Translations under genes and position numbers: made by a program
The notes under the pieces: model-generated
Told to the model about the DNA's origin: nothing
Seen by the model: the letters and a program-made list of their open reading frames with translations, nothing else
The model's database searches: none
Source of the DNA: Lysinibacillus cavernae
Lineage (GTDB): Bacteria > Bacillota > Bacilli > Bacillales_A > Planococcaceae
Reading direction: 5' to 3'
Assembly (NCBI RefSeq): GCF_009724685.1
Contig: NZ_WMEF01000001.1
Span: forward strand, 558,001 to 622,000
Length of the DNA: 64,000 nt
In this document: piece by piece, positions 16,878 to 25,302 of the stretch
Position numbering within the stretch: the stretch's first letter is position 1
Layout of the letters: every line of letters begins with the position of its first letter

Positions 16878-18157
16878 CGCATAAGCCATTTGATGATGAG
16901 CAACTTGAACATGTATTGAACAATGCCCCTAAGCTTTCTGACCACCGTTCAAAAGCAGAAATATTAAATCGGTTAATGGCAGATGCTCGCTTGCAGGATA
17001 ATATTCACCTTCAGGAAGCTATACAACAACCAATAGAGGATGAACAAACGCAGGAACAAAGTAATCCTTTGATTCAAGAACGATCAACATCTAAGCTTCG
17101 AAAAATGCAAATTTTTATGAGTGTTGCAGCAGTTTTTGCGTTAACCATACTCGTAGGCTCGATGGTAATGAATAATAATATTGAGCACAAAGATCAAGCT
17201 AGTAATGCCGAAATGGCTCAATTTTCTACTGTGCAGGAAGATCAATCAGCAAAGGACGCTGCTCCTCAAGACGAGGCACTCCAATCAAATATTGTATCAG
17301 AGCATGAGCGCATGTTATCTTTACGCACATCTGTTTATGAAGAAGATGTGAAAGATGCTGTCGTTTTCCGTATTGGTTTGGCAGGACGAGACGCAGAAAG
17401 TGTTCCAATGACGTATGTGGTACCAAATGAGCGTGTAGCAACTGATTTTGGAACAGAGGAGAAACCTTCTACCTTACAGGTGTATGAAAAATACGCGCCT
17501 CAAATAGATGAGGAAGCCAAAGGGTTTACGGATTACCATCCTTATAAAGGTGAACTAAAGGAAAAAGATGATAAGATTGTCCATGTATTACCTAAGGATA
17601 ATGACTACGATGTTGCTTCAGCTACTGTAAATGAGTACAAAGGAACTTTGGAAGATACATTCTCAGATTCTGAGTATACAGAAGTTGAGATTCAAAATGA
17701 AGATGGAACACCATATGAATTTTCTCAAGAAGGTGAGCCAAGTCAAGGTATGTCATTAACGAAAGCTAAACAATATAATTACTATTTATACCAAGATCCT
17801 AATGGAGCTGAATATCTATCACCAGATTTCCGTCAAACATTTGCTAATGTTACAGAGGCACTTACACTGATGAAAAATAAAAATGATGATGTCTATGTGA
17901 CTGTTGTCCCTGAAAACGTGACATACACAGTCAAAGAGGAAGCAGAAGGTGTAGTCGTTACATTTGATATTCCACTTGATTTAACATCAATGGAACCAAT
18001 CCGTGCAACACAACTGATCGAGGCCATGATGCTTACTGCTGCTAGCTTTGATCAACAACTACGCTTAGATAATGTTGTACAAGAAAGCTGGGAAGGTTTC
18101 GATTTAAAAACTTATTTGCCAAAACCTGTTGGGCCAAATAAACAATATATGCCTTAG
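16874..18157 (+). CDS. rsiX: Anti-sigma factor RsiX
   Basis: A membrane-anchored anti-sigma factor that sequesters SigX. The cytoplasmic N-terminus (about 75 residues, including APKLSDHRSKAEILNRL as in Bacillus RsiX) is followed by one membrane helix (about 79-99) and an outer domain of more than 300 residues rich in acidic residues. The ATGA overlap with sigX couples their synthesis. At 427 residues it is somewhat longer than the B. subtilis protein. Confidence 0.88.
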   Translation: MTHKPFDDEQLEHVLNNAPKLSDHRSKAEILNRLMADARLQDNIHLQEAIQQPIEDEQTQEQSNPLIQERSTSKLRKMQIFMSVAAVFALTILVGSMVMNNNIEHKDQASNAEMAQFSTVQEDQSAKDAAPQDEALQSNIVSEHERMLSLRTSVYEEDVKDAVVFRIGLAGRDAESVPMTYVVPNERVATDFGTEEKPSTLQVYEKYAPQIDEEAKGFTDYHPYKGELKEKDDKIVHVLPKDNDYDVASATVNEYKGTLEDTFSDSEYTEVEIQNEDGTPYEFSQEGEPSQGMSLTKAKQYNYYLYQDPNGAEYLSPDFRQTFANVTEALTLMKNKNDDVYVTVVPENVTYTVKEEAEGVVVTFDIPLDLTSMEPIRATQLIEAMMLTAASFDQQLRLDNVVQESWEGFDLKTYLPKPVGPNKQYMP

Positions 18158-18176
18158 TCTAAGAAAATAAAGCGAA

Positions 18177-18213
18177 AAATGGAGCATCCCTGTATGGTGG
18201 GGATGCTCCATTT
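18177..18213 (+). terminator. Terminator after sigX-rsiX
   Basis: A 14-bp stem AAATGGAGCATCCC / GGGATGCTCCATTT with an 8-9 nt loop. The T-tract is short. Confidence 0.75.
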
Positions 18214-18261
18214 CGATTCACAATACATACAAATCTAATAGGATTTTTTTGAGCAGAACTA

Positions 18262-18290
18262 TTTACTTTTTCTTAATAATTATTTATAGT
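18262..18290 (+). promoter_or_regulatory. Sigma-A promoter of the ribU transcript
   Basis: TTTACT (18262-18267), exact 17-bp spacer, TATAGT (18285-18290), ending 28 bp before the FMN riboswitch. Confidence 0.65.
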
Positions 18291-18317
18291 AAGGCTGTAG
18301 AATAAAATAATATGATT

Positions 18318-18502
18318 CATCTTCGGGGCAGGGTGAAAATCCCGACCGGCGGTAATAGAGTTATAAATCGTTAATGATTTTTCATTAACTCGAGTGGTTT
18401 ATGCTAAACTCTTCAGCCCGCGACCTGTGCAATTTTTTTTGCATGGCTGACTTGGTGAAATTCCAAGGCCGACAGTTAAAGTCTGGATGGGAGAAGATGG
18501 AG
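18318..18502 (+). promoter_or_regulatory. FMN riboswitch (RFN element)
   Basis: The conserved RFN segments occur in order: CTTCGGGGCAGGGTGAAAAT, CCCGACCGGCGGTAAT, AGCCCGCGA, TGGTGAAATTCC, GGCCGACAGT and TCTGGATGGGAGAAGATGG. A long AT-rich variable hairpin fills the middle. By family knowledge FMN binding should favour the downstream terminator (18619-18650) and switch off ribU, the riboflavin importer gene. Confidence 0.95.
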
Positions 18503-18528
18503 GTACGATCGTCATTCATTGTTATGAA

Positions 18529-18591
18529 ATAAACTATGACCGAGCGCTCTTTTGTATGATTTTATAAAATAGTGCTTAAAAAATAGTTTAT
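18529..18591 (+). other. Extra hairpin in the ribU leader
   Basis: ATAAACTAT (18529-18537) pairs with ATAGTTTAT (18583-18591) between the FMN aptamer and the terminator. It may be part of the switching (expression platform) structure. Confidence 0.45.
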
Positions 18592-18618
18592 GATGACGCT
18601 TATTCGTCATGCCTTTCT

Positions 18619-18650
18619 CCCTTATGCTTATCGATGCGTAAGGGTTTTTT
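18619..18650 (+). terminator. Riboswitch-controlled intrinsic terminator before ribU
   Basis: CCCTTATGC / GCGTAAGGG stem (wobble inside), 8-nt loop, then six T, 72 bp before the ribU start. Confidence 0.88.
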
Positions 18651-18721
18651 CATGCTAACAATTGAAAGATCGTCACCTTTCTTCTTGCGAGATTGAATCA
18701 GCAAAGAGGAGAGAGTTTTCT

Positions 18722-19309
18722 ATGAAGAAAAATGTCAAACTTCAATCGTTTATTACGATTGGCATGCTGAGCAGTATTTCATTTTTATTAATGCTTTTTA
18801 ATTTCCCAATTCCGCCATTCCCAGCATTTTTGGAAGTCGACTTTAGTGATATGCCTGCTTTACTAGCGGCCATCACAATGGGGCCAGTTGCTGGTATTTT
18901 AGTAGAACTATTTAAAAATGTGTTGGATTGGATTTTCTCAGGTACGCCAACTGGTGTGCCGGTAGGCCATATGGCAAACTTTACAACAGGTATATTATTT
19001 ATATTACCAGTAAGCTTTATTTTTAATCGATTCAAATCAATTGCTGGTCTTGTTGGAGGTTTAGCTACAGGAACAGTTGTGATGGCAGTGGGAATGAGTC
19101 TTTTAAACTATGCAGTATTTTTACCAATGTATACGTACTTCTTAGGAATGGAACCTGTTGTAGGTGACTCACTTTATAAAATGATCGTCGCTGGAATTTT
19201 ACCATTTAATATTGTGAAAGGTATTTTATTAACGGCAATCATGGCGTTATTATTTACAACAATGCGTAAATGGATTGACCGTCAGCGCTCTATGTATATA
19301 GCAAAATAA
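18722..19309 (+). CDS. ribU: Riboflavin transporter RibU (ECF S component)
   Basis: The substrate-binding S component of an energy-coupling-factor transporter for riboflavin, a membrane protein with about six helices. The segment LMLFNFPIPPFPAFLEVDFS, then DMPALLAAITMGPVAGILVE, is characteristic of RibU/YpaA. The start ATG 18722 follows AGAGGAGAGAG and gives 195 residues; an upstream in-frame TTG at 18662 lies right behind the terminator and is unlikely. Regulation is by the FMN riboswitch upstream. The shared energizing module (EcfAA'T) is not in this window. Confidence 0.93.
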   Translation: MKKNVKLQSFITIGMLSSISFLLMLFNFPIPPFPAFLEVDFSDMPALLAAITMGPVAGILVELFKNVLDWIFSGTPTGVPVGHMANFTTGILFILPVSFIFNRFKSIAGLVGGLATGTVVMAVGMSLLNYAVFLPMYTYFLGMEPVVGDSLYKMIVAGILPFNIVKGILLTAIMALLFTTMRKWIDRQRSMYIAK

Positions 19310-19318
19310 TTTGCGATG

Positions 19319-19349
19319 AACCTCGGGTGAATGTCCTCGAGGTTTTTTT
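19319..19349 (+). terminator. Terminator of ribU
   Basis: AACCTCG (19319-19325) pairs with CGAGGTT (19338-19344), followed by seven T. The large repeat array begins 8 bp downstream. Confidence 0.8.
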
Positions 19350-19356
19350 GTTGGGG

Positions 19357-20099
19357 ATGGATAGAAATAGAAAACTGGTGGATAGAAGTATTAAAGTGAC
19401 GGATAGAAATATTAAAGTGATGGATAGAAGTATTAAAGTGATGGATAGAAATAGAAATAGAAATGGTGGATAGAAGTATTAAAGAGATAGATAGAAATGC
19501 AAAAGTGGTGGATAGAAGTATTAAAGTGATGGATAGAAATAGAAATGGTGGATAGAAGTATTAAAGTGATGGATAGAAATAGAAGTGGTGGATAGAAGTA
19601 TTAAAGTGATAGATAGAAATGCAAAAGTGGTGGATAGAAGTATTAAAGTGATGGATAGAAATAGAAATGGTGGATAGAAGTATTAAAGTGATGGATAGAA
19701 ATAGAAAACTGGTGGATAGAAGTATTAAAGTGGCTGATAGAAATAGAAATGGTGGATAGAAGTATTAAAGTGACGGATAGAAATAGAAAACTGGTGGATA
19801 GAAGTATTAAAGTGGCTGATAGAAATAGAAATGGTGGATAGAAGTATTAAAGTGACGGATAGAAATAGAAAACTGGTGGATAGAAGTATTAAAGTGGCTG
19901 ATAGAAATAGAAATGGTGGATAGAAGTATTAAAGTGGTGGATAGAAATAGAAAACTGGCGGATAGAAGTATTAAAGTGATGGATAGAAATAGAAAACTGG
20001 CGGATAGAAGTATTAAAGTGACGGATAGAAATAGAAATGGTGGATAGAAGTATTAAAGTGATGGATAGAAATAGAAATGATGGCTAGATGTATTAACTG
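19357..20099 (+). repeat. Array of about 36 purine-rich 21-bp-type repeat units
   Basis: The 913-bp gap between ribU and the NSS gene is filled by directly adjoining units without spacers. A-type units are 21 bp (core GGATAGAAGTATTAAAGTG). B-type units carry GATAGAAATAGAAA and are 19 bp (ending AATG), 21 bp (ending AAACTG or GCAAAAGTG) or once 25 bp. From about 19508 A and B alternate almost strictly. Three near-identical 82-bp superunits start at 19712, 19794 and 19876. The plus strand is almost devoid of C: A-type units contain none except in first-position ACG/GCG variants. The 19- and 25-bp units change reading frame and bring in TAG stops, so the array does not encode one protein. The last unit (20080) is degenerate. 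Confidence 0.95.
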
Positions 20100-20222
20100 A
20101 CAAAAATAGAAAAAAGTAATAGAATATGAAAATCGACTAGTTCTTTATTATTATAACCTAGTCCAAGGTCAAGTTTTCATGTAGAATAGAGAAGAGTTTA
20201 GAATGTTGAGGAGTTTGAAGAG

Positions 20223-21569
20223 ATGAGTGAAAAAAAAGGACAGTGGTCAAGTAAATTCGGGTTTATTTTAGCATCAGCGGGTGCTGCGATTGGACTAGGG
20301 GCAATTTGGAAGCTTCCGTATGTGACAGGACAAAGTGGCGGAGGAGCGTTTTTCCTAATCTTTGTGCTATTTACATTGTTGATAGGGTTGCCTATGTTAT
20401 TGTCAGAGTACATTTTAGGTCGGGGTACACAATCGGAGGCAGTAACCGCGTATAAAAAAATTGCTCCAACAAAACCAGGCTGGGCTTGGGTCGGTCGGAT
20501 GGGCGTGCTTGGTTGTTTTTTATTATTAACTTTTTATAGTGTTGTTGGAGGCTGGATCTTTATTTATAGCGGGCTAGGTGTAGCTGGAACTGTAATAGAT
20601 TCTGCAATTGATCCAGCTGAGCTATTTGGAAAGATTATAGGGACACCTTGGATCACACTAGTAGGTTTGGCTTTGTTTACATTAGCAAATGTACTTGTTA
20701 TTTCATTAGGTGTACAAAACGGGATTGAAAAGGCGAATAAATGGATGATGCCGTTGCTCTTTATCATGTTCATTGTCCTTGTTTTACGTGCTGTCACGTT
20801 GGATGGCGCAATGGAGGGAGTAAAATTCTTTTTATGGCCAGATTTCTCTAATATTACTAGTAAGGCATTATTAGAAGCATTAGGGCAATCATTCTTTGGT
20901 TTAGCGGTAGGGTTTTCATGTCTTGTTACATATAGTTCCTATCTGAAAAAGGATGTCAGTCTTCCAAATTCAGCAGGTTCTGTCGTGTTGCTAACTGTAC
21001 TTGTCTCATTTTTAGCGGGATTAGCGATTTTCCCAGTTGTGTTCGCCTTTGATTTAGAGCCAGCGGCAGGACCGGGTTTGTTATTTATGGTGTTGCCAAC
21101 AGCTTTTAGCCAAATGCCTTTTGGGGAAGTATTTTTAGCAATGTTTTTATTGTTATTTTTATTTGCCACATTAACGTCTTCGTTTAGTTTATATGAAATT
21201 ATTGTAGCGGCAATTATGGAACATAGTCAGAAGTCTCGTCCGATGTGGACGTTTATTCTTGGTGTAGTCGTGTTTATTGCGGCCATTCCAGCAGCGCTTT
21301 CCTCTAGCCTTTTATCGGATATAACTATTTTTGAGAAAAGTATTTTTGATGCAACTGATTTTTTAGTGTCAAACTTAATGCTGCCGTTAGGGAATTTCTT
21401 CATTGCTATCTTTATTGCGTATGTAGTGGATAAGGAATTTGTGAAGAGAGAATTGCTGATGGGAAGTCAAATGGGACAGGGCTATTATTCGACATACCGT
21501 GTGTTAATGTTAGTTGTTGTACCGATTGTTATTCTGGTAGTGTTCGTTAATATGCTATTGCAATATTAA
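20223..21569 (+). CDS. Neurotransmitter:sodium symporter (NSS) family transporter
   Basis: A 448-residue sodium-dependent solute carrier, probably for an amino acid, of the LeuT-like NSS/SNF family. The first helix contains GFILASAGAAIGLGAIWKLP with the unwound Gly region, and GGGAFFLIFVLFTLLIGLPML follows; eleven or twelve helices are predicted. The substrate cannot be assigned. ATG 20223 follows TTGAGGAGTTTGAAG. It is a single gene with its own terminator. Confidence 0.9.
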   Translation: MSEKKGQWSSKFGFILASAGAAIGLGAIWKLPYVTGQSGGGAFFLIFVLFTLLIGLPMLLSEYILGRGTQSEAVTAYKKIAPTKPGWAWVGRMGVLGCFLLLTFYSVVGGWIFIYSGLGVAGTVIDSAIDPAELFGKIIGTPWITLVGLALFTLANVLVISLGVQNGIEKANKWMMPLLFIMFIVLVLRAVTLDGAMEGVKFFLWPDFSNITSKALLEALGQSFFGLAVGFSCLVTYSSYLKKDVSLPNSAGSVVLLTVLVSFLAGLAIFPVVFAFDLEPAAGPGLLFMVLPTAFSQMPFGEVFLAMFLLLFLFATLTSSFSLYEIIVAAIMEHSQKSRPMWTFILGVVVFIAAIPAALSSSLLSDITIFEKSIFDATDFLVSNLMLPLGNFFIAIFIAYVVDKEFVKRELLMGSQMGQGYYSTYRVLMLVVVPIVILVVFVNMLLQY

Positions 21570-21578
21570 AATAAAGGT

Positions 21579-21613
21579 AGGTGTATCCATTGAGAAAATG
21601 GGTACACCTTTTT
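21579..21613 (+). terminator. Terminator of the NSS transporter gene
   Basis: AGGTGTATCCA / TGGGTACACCT stem (one wobble), 9-nt loop, then a run of T. Confidence 0.82.
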
Positions 21614-21654
21614 AATGTATCGAAAATCAAGATAAGTATATTCTAAAAAAACAA

Positions 21655-21671
21655 TGTAATAAAACCTAACA
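21655..21671 (+). promoter_or_regulatory. GlnR/TnrA box 1 upstream of glnA
   Basis: TGTAATAAAACCTAACA is a perfect match to TGTNA-N7-TNACA, centred 72 bp before box 2 and upstream of the -35. Confidence 0.8.
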
Positions 21672-21692
21672 TAAATATTGCGTATTTTTCAC

Positions 21693-21721
21693 TTTCAATG
21701 TATTTTAAGAATAGTTATAAA
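21693..21721 (+). promoter_or_regulatory. Sigma-A promoter of glnA
   Basis: TTTCAA (21693-21698), 17-bp spacer, TATAAA (21716-21721), lying between the two GlnR/TnrA boxes. Confidence 0.6.
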
Positions 21722-21726
21722 AAACG

Positions 21727-21743
21727 TGTTAACTAAAATTACA
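21727..21743 (+). promoter_or_regulatory. GlnR/TnrA box 2 at the glnA transcription start
   Basis: TGTTAACTAAAATTACA is a perfect TGTNA-N7-TNACA, placed right after the -10 so that bound repressor would block initiation. Confidence 0.85.
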
Positions 21744-21758
21744 TTGGAGTGGTGAAAA

Positions 21759-23093
21759 ATGAAACATTATACAAAAGAAGATATTGTACGCCGAGTAAAG
21801 GAAGAAAATGTGAAATTTATTCGCCTACAATTTACAGATATATTAGGAACAATCAAAAATGTAGAAATACCTGTTAGTCAATTAGAAAAAGCACTGGACA
21901 ATAAAGTCATGTTTGACGGTTCATCGATTGAAGGTTTTGTGCGTATAGAGGAATCAGATATGTATTTAAAGCCTGACTATGATACATTTGTAATTTTTCC
22001 TTGGACGGCTGAAAAAGGAAAGGTGGCACGCTTCATTTGTGATATTGCGAGACCAGATGGTACACCATTTGAAGGGGATCCTCGTTCCAATTTGAAACGT
22101 GTTTTAAAGGACATGGAGGACTTAGGCTTTACTTCATTTAATTTAGGACCAGAGCCAGAATTTTTCCTGTTCAAGCTGGATGAAAAGGGGCATCCAACTC
22201 TTGAATTGAATGATAGCGGTGGCTATTTCGATTTAGCACCGACTGATCTGGGGGAGAATTGTCGTCGTGACATCGTCTTAGAGTTAGAAGGTATGGGTTT
22301 TGAAATTGAGGCTTCCCATCATGAAGTAGCACCTGGTCAGCATGAAATTGACTTTAAGTATGCAAGTGCCATTGAAGCATGTGACAATATTCAAACGTTT
22401 AAGCTAGTTGTAAAAACCATCGCAGCACAGCATGGACTACATGCCACATTTATGCCAAAGCCGCTTTTTGGTGTCAACGGCTCAGGAATGCATTTTAATC
22501 TATCGTTATTTGAAGCCGATAAAAATGCTTTCTACGATGAACATGCGGACTTACAATTAAGTACAACAGCACGCAGCTTTATGGCAGGGATTATAAAGCA
22601 CGTACATGGCTTTACAGCTATCACAAATCCACTTGTTAATTCCTATAAACGATTAGTACCTGGCTATGAGGCTCCTTGTTATGTAGCATGGTCTGCTCAG
22701 AACCGTTCACCACTTATACGTATTCCAGCAGCTCGTGGTCTATCAACACGTATTGAGTTACGTTCAGTGGATCCAGCAGCAAATCCTTATTTAGCAATGG
22801 CTGTTATTTTAGCATCGGGACTCGACGGTATACGTAAAGATTTAACGCCTCCTGCGGCTGTAGATCGTAATATTTATCAAATGACAGCATCGGAACGGGA
22901 GTTAAACGGTATTGATAGTTTACCATCCTCATTGGAATATGCGCTTATAGAATTAGAGATGGATACCATTGTACGAGGTGCATTAGGTGATCATATTTAC
23001 GATAAATTCACCGCTGCAAAAGAAATTGAATGGAATAAATATCGCACACGCGTCCACAACTGGGAGCGTGAAGAATATTTAACGATGTACTAA
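21759..23093 (+). CDS. glnA: Glutamine synthetase, type I-alpha
   Basis: It makes glutamine from glutamate, ammonia and ATP. Signatures: [20 protein letters not shown] with Arg62, the residue that mediates feedback inhibition in B. subtilis [14 protein letters not shown] (ATP site region); and [13 protein letters not shown]. At 444 residues it is the short GSI-alpha form without an adenylylation site. The start follows TGGAGTGG. No glnR precedes it, unlike B. subtilis glnRA, but two perfect GlnR/TnrA boxes flank its promoter, so it should be repressed in nitrogen excess. A second glnA elsewhere in the genome is possible. Confidence 0.95.
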   Translation: MKHYTKEDIVRRVKEENVKFIRLQFTDILGTIKNVEIPVSQLEKALDNKVMFDGSSIEGFVRIEESDMYLKPDYDTFVIFPWTAEKGKVARFICDIARPDGTPFEGDPRSNLKRVLKDMEDLGFTSFNLGPEPEFFLFKLDEKGHPTLELNDSGGYFDLAPTDLGENCRRDIVLELEGMGFEIEASHHEVAPGQHEIDFKYASAIEACDNIQTFKLVVKTIAAQHGLHATFMPKPLFGVNGSGMHFNLSLFEADKNAFYDEHADLQLSTTARSFMAGIIKHVHGFTAITNPLVNSYKRLVPGYEAPCYVAWSAQNRSPLIRIPAARGLSTRIELRSVDPAANPYLAMAVILASGLDGIRKDLTPPAAVDRNIYQMTASERELNGIDSLPSSLEYALIELEMDTIVRGALGDHIYDKFTAAKEIEWNKYRTRVHNWEREEYLTMY

Positions 23094-23128
23094 AAAAGTG
23101 TTGGAGCTGTTTGGCTCCAACACTTTTT
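23093..23128 (+). terminator. Terminator of glnA
   Basis: A perfect 15-bp stem AAAAAGTGTTGGAGC / GCTCCAACACTTTTT with a 6-nt loop. Confidence 0.92.
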
Positions 23129-23183
23129 ACATGTGACATTACCTTCTTTTTGAACTATCATTAGAGTAAAGGAGTGTGGGGCA

Positions 23184-23369
23184 ATGACACAAACGACTCA
23201 AGTTGTAACAATTCAAAACAATGATATTGTACAATTTGAACATGATATTAATCGAGCTTTAGTAGATTTGCAAAGCTTTTTTATACTTGATATCAAATAC
23301 AATACTCTCTATATTGGGGAACAGACGGTCATCCATTCTGCTTTAATTATTTATCAACATAACGAATAG
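23184..23369 (+). CDS. Small protein resembling sporulation protein Cse60 (DUF2758)
   Basis: A 61-residue soluble protein with an excellent ribosome site (AAAGGAGTG) before ATG 23184. The pattern FEHDINRALVDLQ, then ILDIKYNT and SALIIYQ near the end resembles the DUF2758/Cse60 family, whose B. subtilis member is made under sigma-E. The match is by eye on a short protein, so the family is probable rather than certain. I did not identify a sigma-E promoter. Confidence 0.6.
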   Translation: MTQTTQVVTIQNNDIVQFEHDINRALVDLQSFFILDIKYNTLYIGEQTVIHSALIIYQHNE

Positions 23370-23393
23370 CATACACCTATGTACAGCAAGATG

Positions 23394-23420
23394 AGTCATG
23401 TCTAAGACGTGACTTTTTTT
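23394..23420. terminator. Terminator between the Cse60-like and Nudix genes
   Basis: AGTCATGTC / GACGTGACT stem (one G-U), 3-nt loop, then seven T on the plus strand. It lies at the tail of two convergent genes. Confidence 0.75.
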
Positions 23421-23805
23421 ATTTGAATAACGATAAAAGAAATGTTCGATCTTCTGGAAAAGTTAATGCTAATTGTGTCACTTCATCTTTAGATTTCCAT
23501 GCGATGTCATAAATTAATTCGTCGGGATCATGAATCATCATTTGTCCACCAGTCACGACAGTTTCAAAGTAACGAACTTCCACTACTTCATTCAGCTTTA
23601 GATAAATTTCTTTAATGATATCTACTATATAGCCGGTTTCTTCATAAACTTCACGGATACAGCAAGCTTTAAAATCTTCGATTGCCTCTTTACCACCTGA
23701 TGGAACAGCCCATGTTTTTTCTTCTTCAACAGTTCCTTGCAATACCATTAACAACCGATTATGTTCATTCAAACAAATAGCAGCAGCACCTTGCCATTTT
23801 GACAA
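23419..23805 (-). CDS. Nudix hydrolase
   Basis: A 128-residue Nudix pyrophosphohydrolase. The complete Nudix box (G-x5-E-x7-REUxEExGU) is present: GGKEAIE, then seven residues, then REVYEETGY. Substrate unknown; a nucleotide is likely. I chose the TTG start at 23805 because GGAGG lies 8 nt upstream (23814-23818). The longer frame to 23886 lacks a ribosome site and adds residues before the domain. Confidence 0.85.
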   Translation of the reverse strand: MSKWQGAAAICLNEHNRLLMVLQGTVEEEKTWAVPSGGKEAIEDFKACCIREVYEETGYIVDIIKEIYLKLNEVVEVRYFETVVTGGQMMIHDPDELIYDIAWKSKDEVTQLALTFPEDRTFLLSLFK

Positions 23806-23970
23806 GAAAAAAACCTCCATTTCATCTTTGTTTATACTATTTTTACCTATAAAGTGCGCGATTGTAAATATGTATGAAGCTGACATATATAATTTATATG
23901 CATTCTATATACTTTTGCTATAATAAAAATATCAAATTTTTCATGTTGTCCGAACAGAGGAGGGGTATTC

Positions 23971-25266
23971 TTGAAAATACGGTTAGGTCTTCTAGGTCCT
24001 TCAGACTCACTTGAATTTGTGGAATCTGTCCTGAAAAATTGGCCGGAGTTTATATGTACCTCGATAGAGTGTTTAACAGAAGAGGATTTAGATGACAAAG
24101 TAACACCTCTATTGAAAGAAGAAATGGATATGTGGCTGTGTACGGGTTTAATCACCTATAATATCGTGCAAAGCTGGAATCAGCTAGAAGCACCCATTTT
24201 CTATGTTGTTTATAAAGGTTCTTCCTTGTATAAAACAGTGTTACGAGTATTGTATGAACAAAAAATTGACGTAAACGAAATTAGCTTTGATGCTGGGGAT
24301 AGTACCGCATGGGAGCAGGCTTTAGTTGAGGCGGGAATCGAAGTAAAGCCTAAATTTGTGGAATCGGAGACGATATCATTAAACGAGCTTGTAGTATATC
24401 ATTTTAAGCTTTGGGAAAGTGGTCAAACAAAGGCAGCCATTACAGGTCACCCCATTCATCATGAGTTGCAGCGACTAGGTGTTCCGACTTATCGACTGTT
24501 TCCATCCTCTATGGCAGTAGAGGCAGTTGTGACGAATATGCTGCGTACGTATGAAATGTTACGTTATAAGGCGACGCAAATCGCCGTTCAAATCATTGAG
24601 ATTGATCCATTTTTAGGAATCGCAAAGGATAGCTTCTCAACAGATGAGCTGTTTAGAATGGAGCTTAAGATTATGGAGCATTTGCTGACATACACTAAAA
24701 GCATTCATGGTTCTATTAAATCTACAAGATTTGGGCGCTATGTGATCTTCACTACTAGAGGTTTAATGGAGGATATAACGAGAAATTTTAGACAAATGCC
24801 TGATATTGAAGATTTCACTCAGCTAGATCAAGAGAAGATGACTTGTGGAATTGGCATTGGACAAACGGTATATGATGCAGAAATTAATGCTGGGAATGCC
24901 TTATTGCATGCGAAGGAATGTGGTAAGGGTTCATGGATGATTTGTTTTGATGATAAAAAAATAGCTGGACCACTAGGAAAACCAGAACAACTTACATATT
25001 CCTACACCTCAGAAGAATTAGAGGCATTAAGTCAAGAAACATCATTAAGTGTGATGACATTAAATAAATTAAAATCTTCGTTGAAAAAACTAGCAAGTGA
25101 TGAGCTGAATGCCAATGAGCTTGCTAAATATATGCAAATACCAGCAAGAAGTGCACGCAGAATATTAACAACACTTGAGGAAAAGGGATTTGCTGAAGTG
25201 GTTGCAGAGGAAAAGCCTCACACTCGCGGACGTCCACGTAAAGTATATAAAATTTCCCCATTCTAA
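23971..25266 (+). CDS. Transcriptional regulator with degenerate GGDEF-like domain and C-terminal HTH
   Basis: A 431-residue protein, cytoplasmic, of no family I can name with certainty. Residues 1-190 form an alpha/beta effector-type region. About 200-325 resembles a degenerate GGDEF/nucleotide-cyclase fold (CGIGIGQTVYDAEINAGNAL, then HAKECGKGS) without the GGDEF signature. The C-terminus (about 365-431) is a winged helix (ANELAKYMQIPARSARRILT, then a basic TRGRPRKVYK wing). The TTG start follows GAGGAGGGG. It is convergent with an AbgB-like amidohydrolase and MFS transporter and is a plausible regulator of them; this is inference. Confidence 0.7.
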   Translation: MKIRLGLLGPSDSLEFVESVLKNWPEFICTSIECLTEEDLDDKVTPLLKEEMDMWLCTGLITYNIVQSWNQLEAPIFYVVYKGSSLYKTVLRVLYEQKIDVNEISFDAGDSTAWEQALVEAGIEVKPKFVESETISLNELVVYHFKLWESGQTKAAITGHPIHHELQRLGVPTYRLFPSSMAVEAVVTNMLRTYEMLRYKATQIAVQIIEIDPFLGIAKDSFSTDELFRMELKIMEHLLTYTKSIHGSIKSTRFGRYVIFTTRGLMEDITRNFRQMPDIEDFTQLDQEKMTCGIGIGQTVYDAEINAGNALLHAKECGKGSWMICFDDKKIAGPLGKPEQLTYSYTSEELEALSQETSLSVMTLNKLKSSLKKLASDELNANELAKYMQIPARSARRILTTLEEKGFAEVVAEEKPHTRGRPRKVYKISPF

Positions 25267-25299
25267 AAAGAGAGCCCATGTAAGAATGGACTCTCTTTT
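25266..25299. terminator. Bidirectional terminator between regulator and amidohydrolase
   Basis: AAAAGAGAG-CCAT / ATGG-CTCTCTTTT hairpin, interrupted by one mismatch, with A- and T-runs on both sides. Confidence 0.82.
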
Positions 25300-25302
25300 A
25301 TA

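Noticed and set aside
19357-20099. CRISPR array or single repetitive protein gene
   Set aside because: Units adjoin without unique spacers and no cas gene is present. Units of 19 and 25 bp shift the reading frame and introduce TAG stops; no ribosome site precedes the first ATG.
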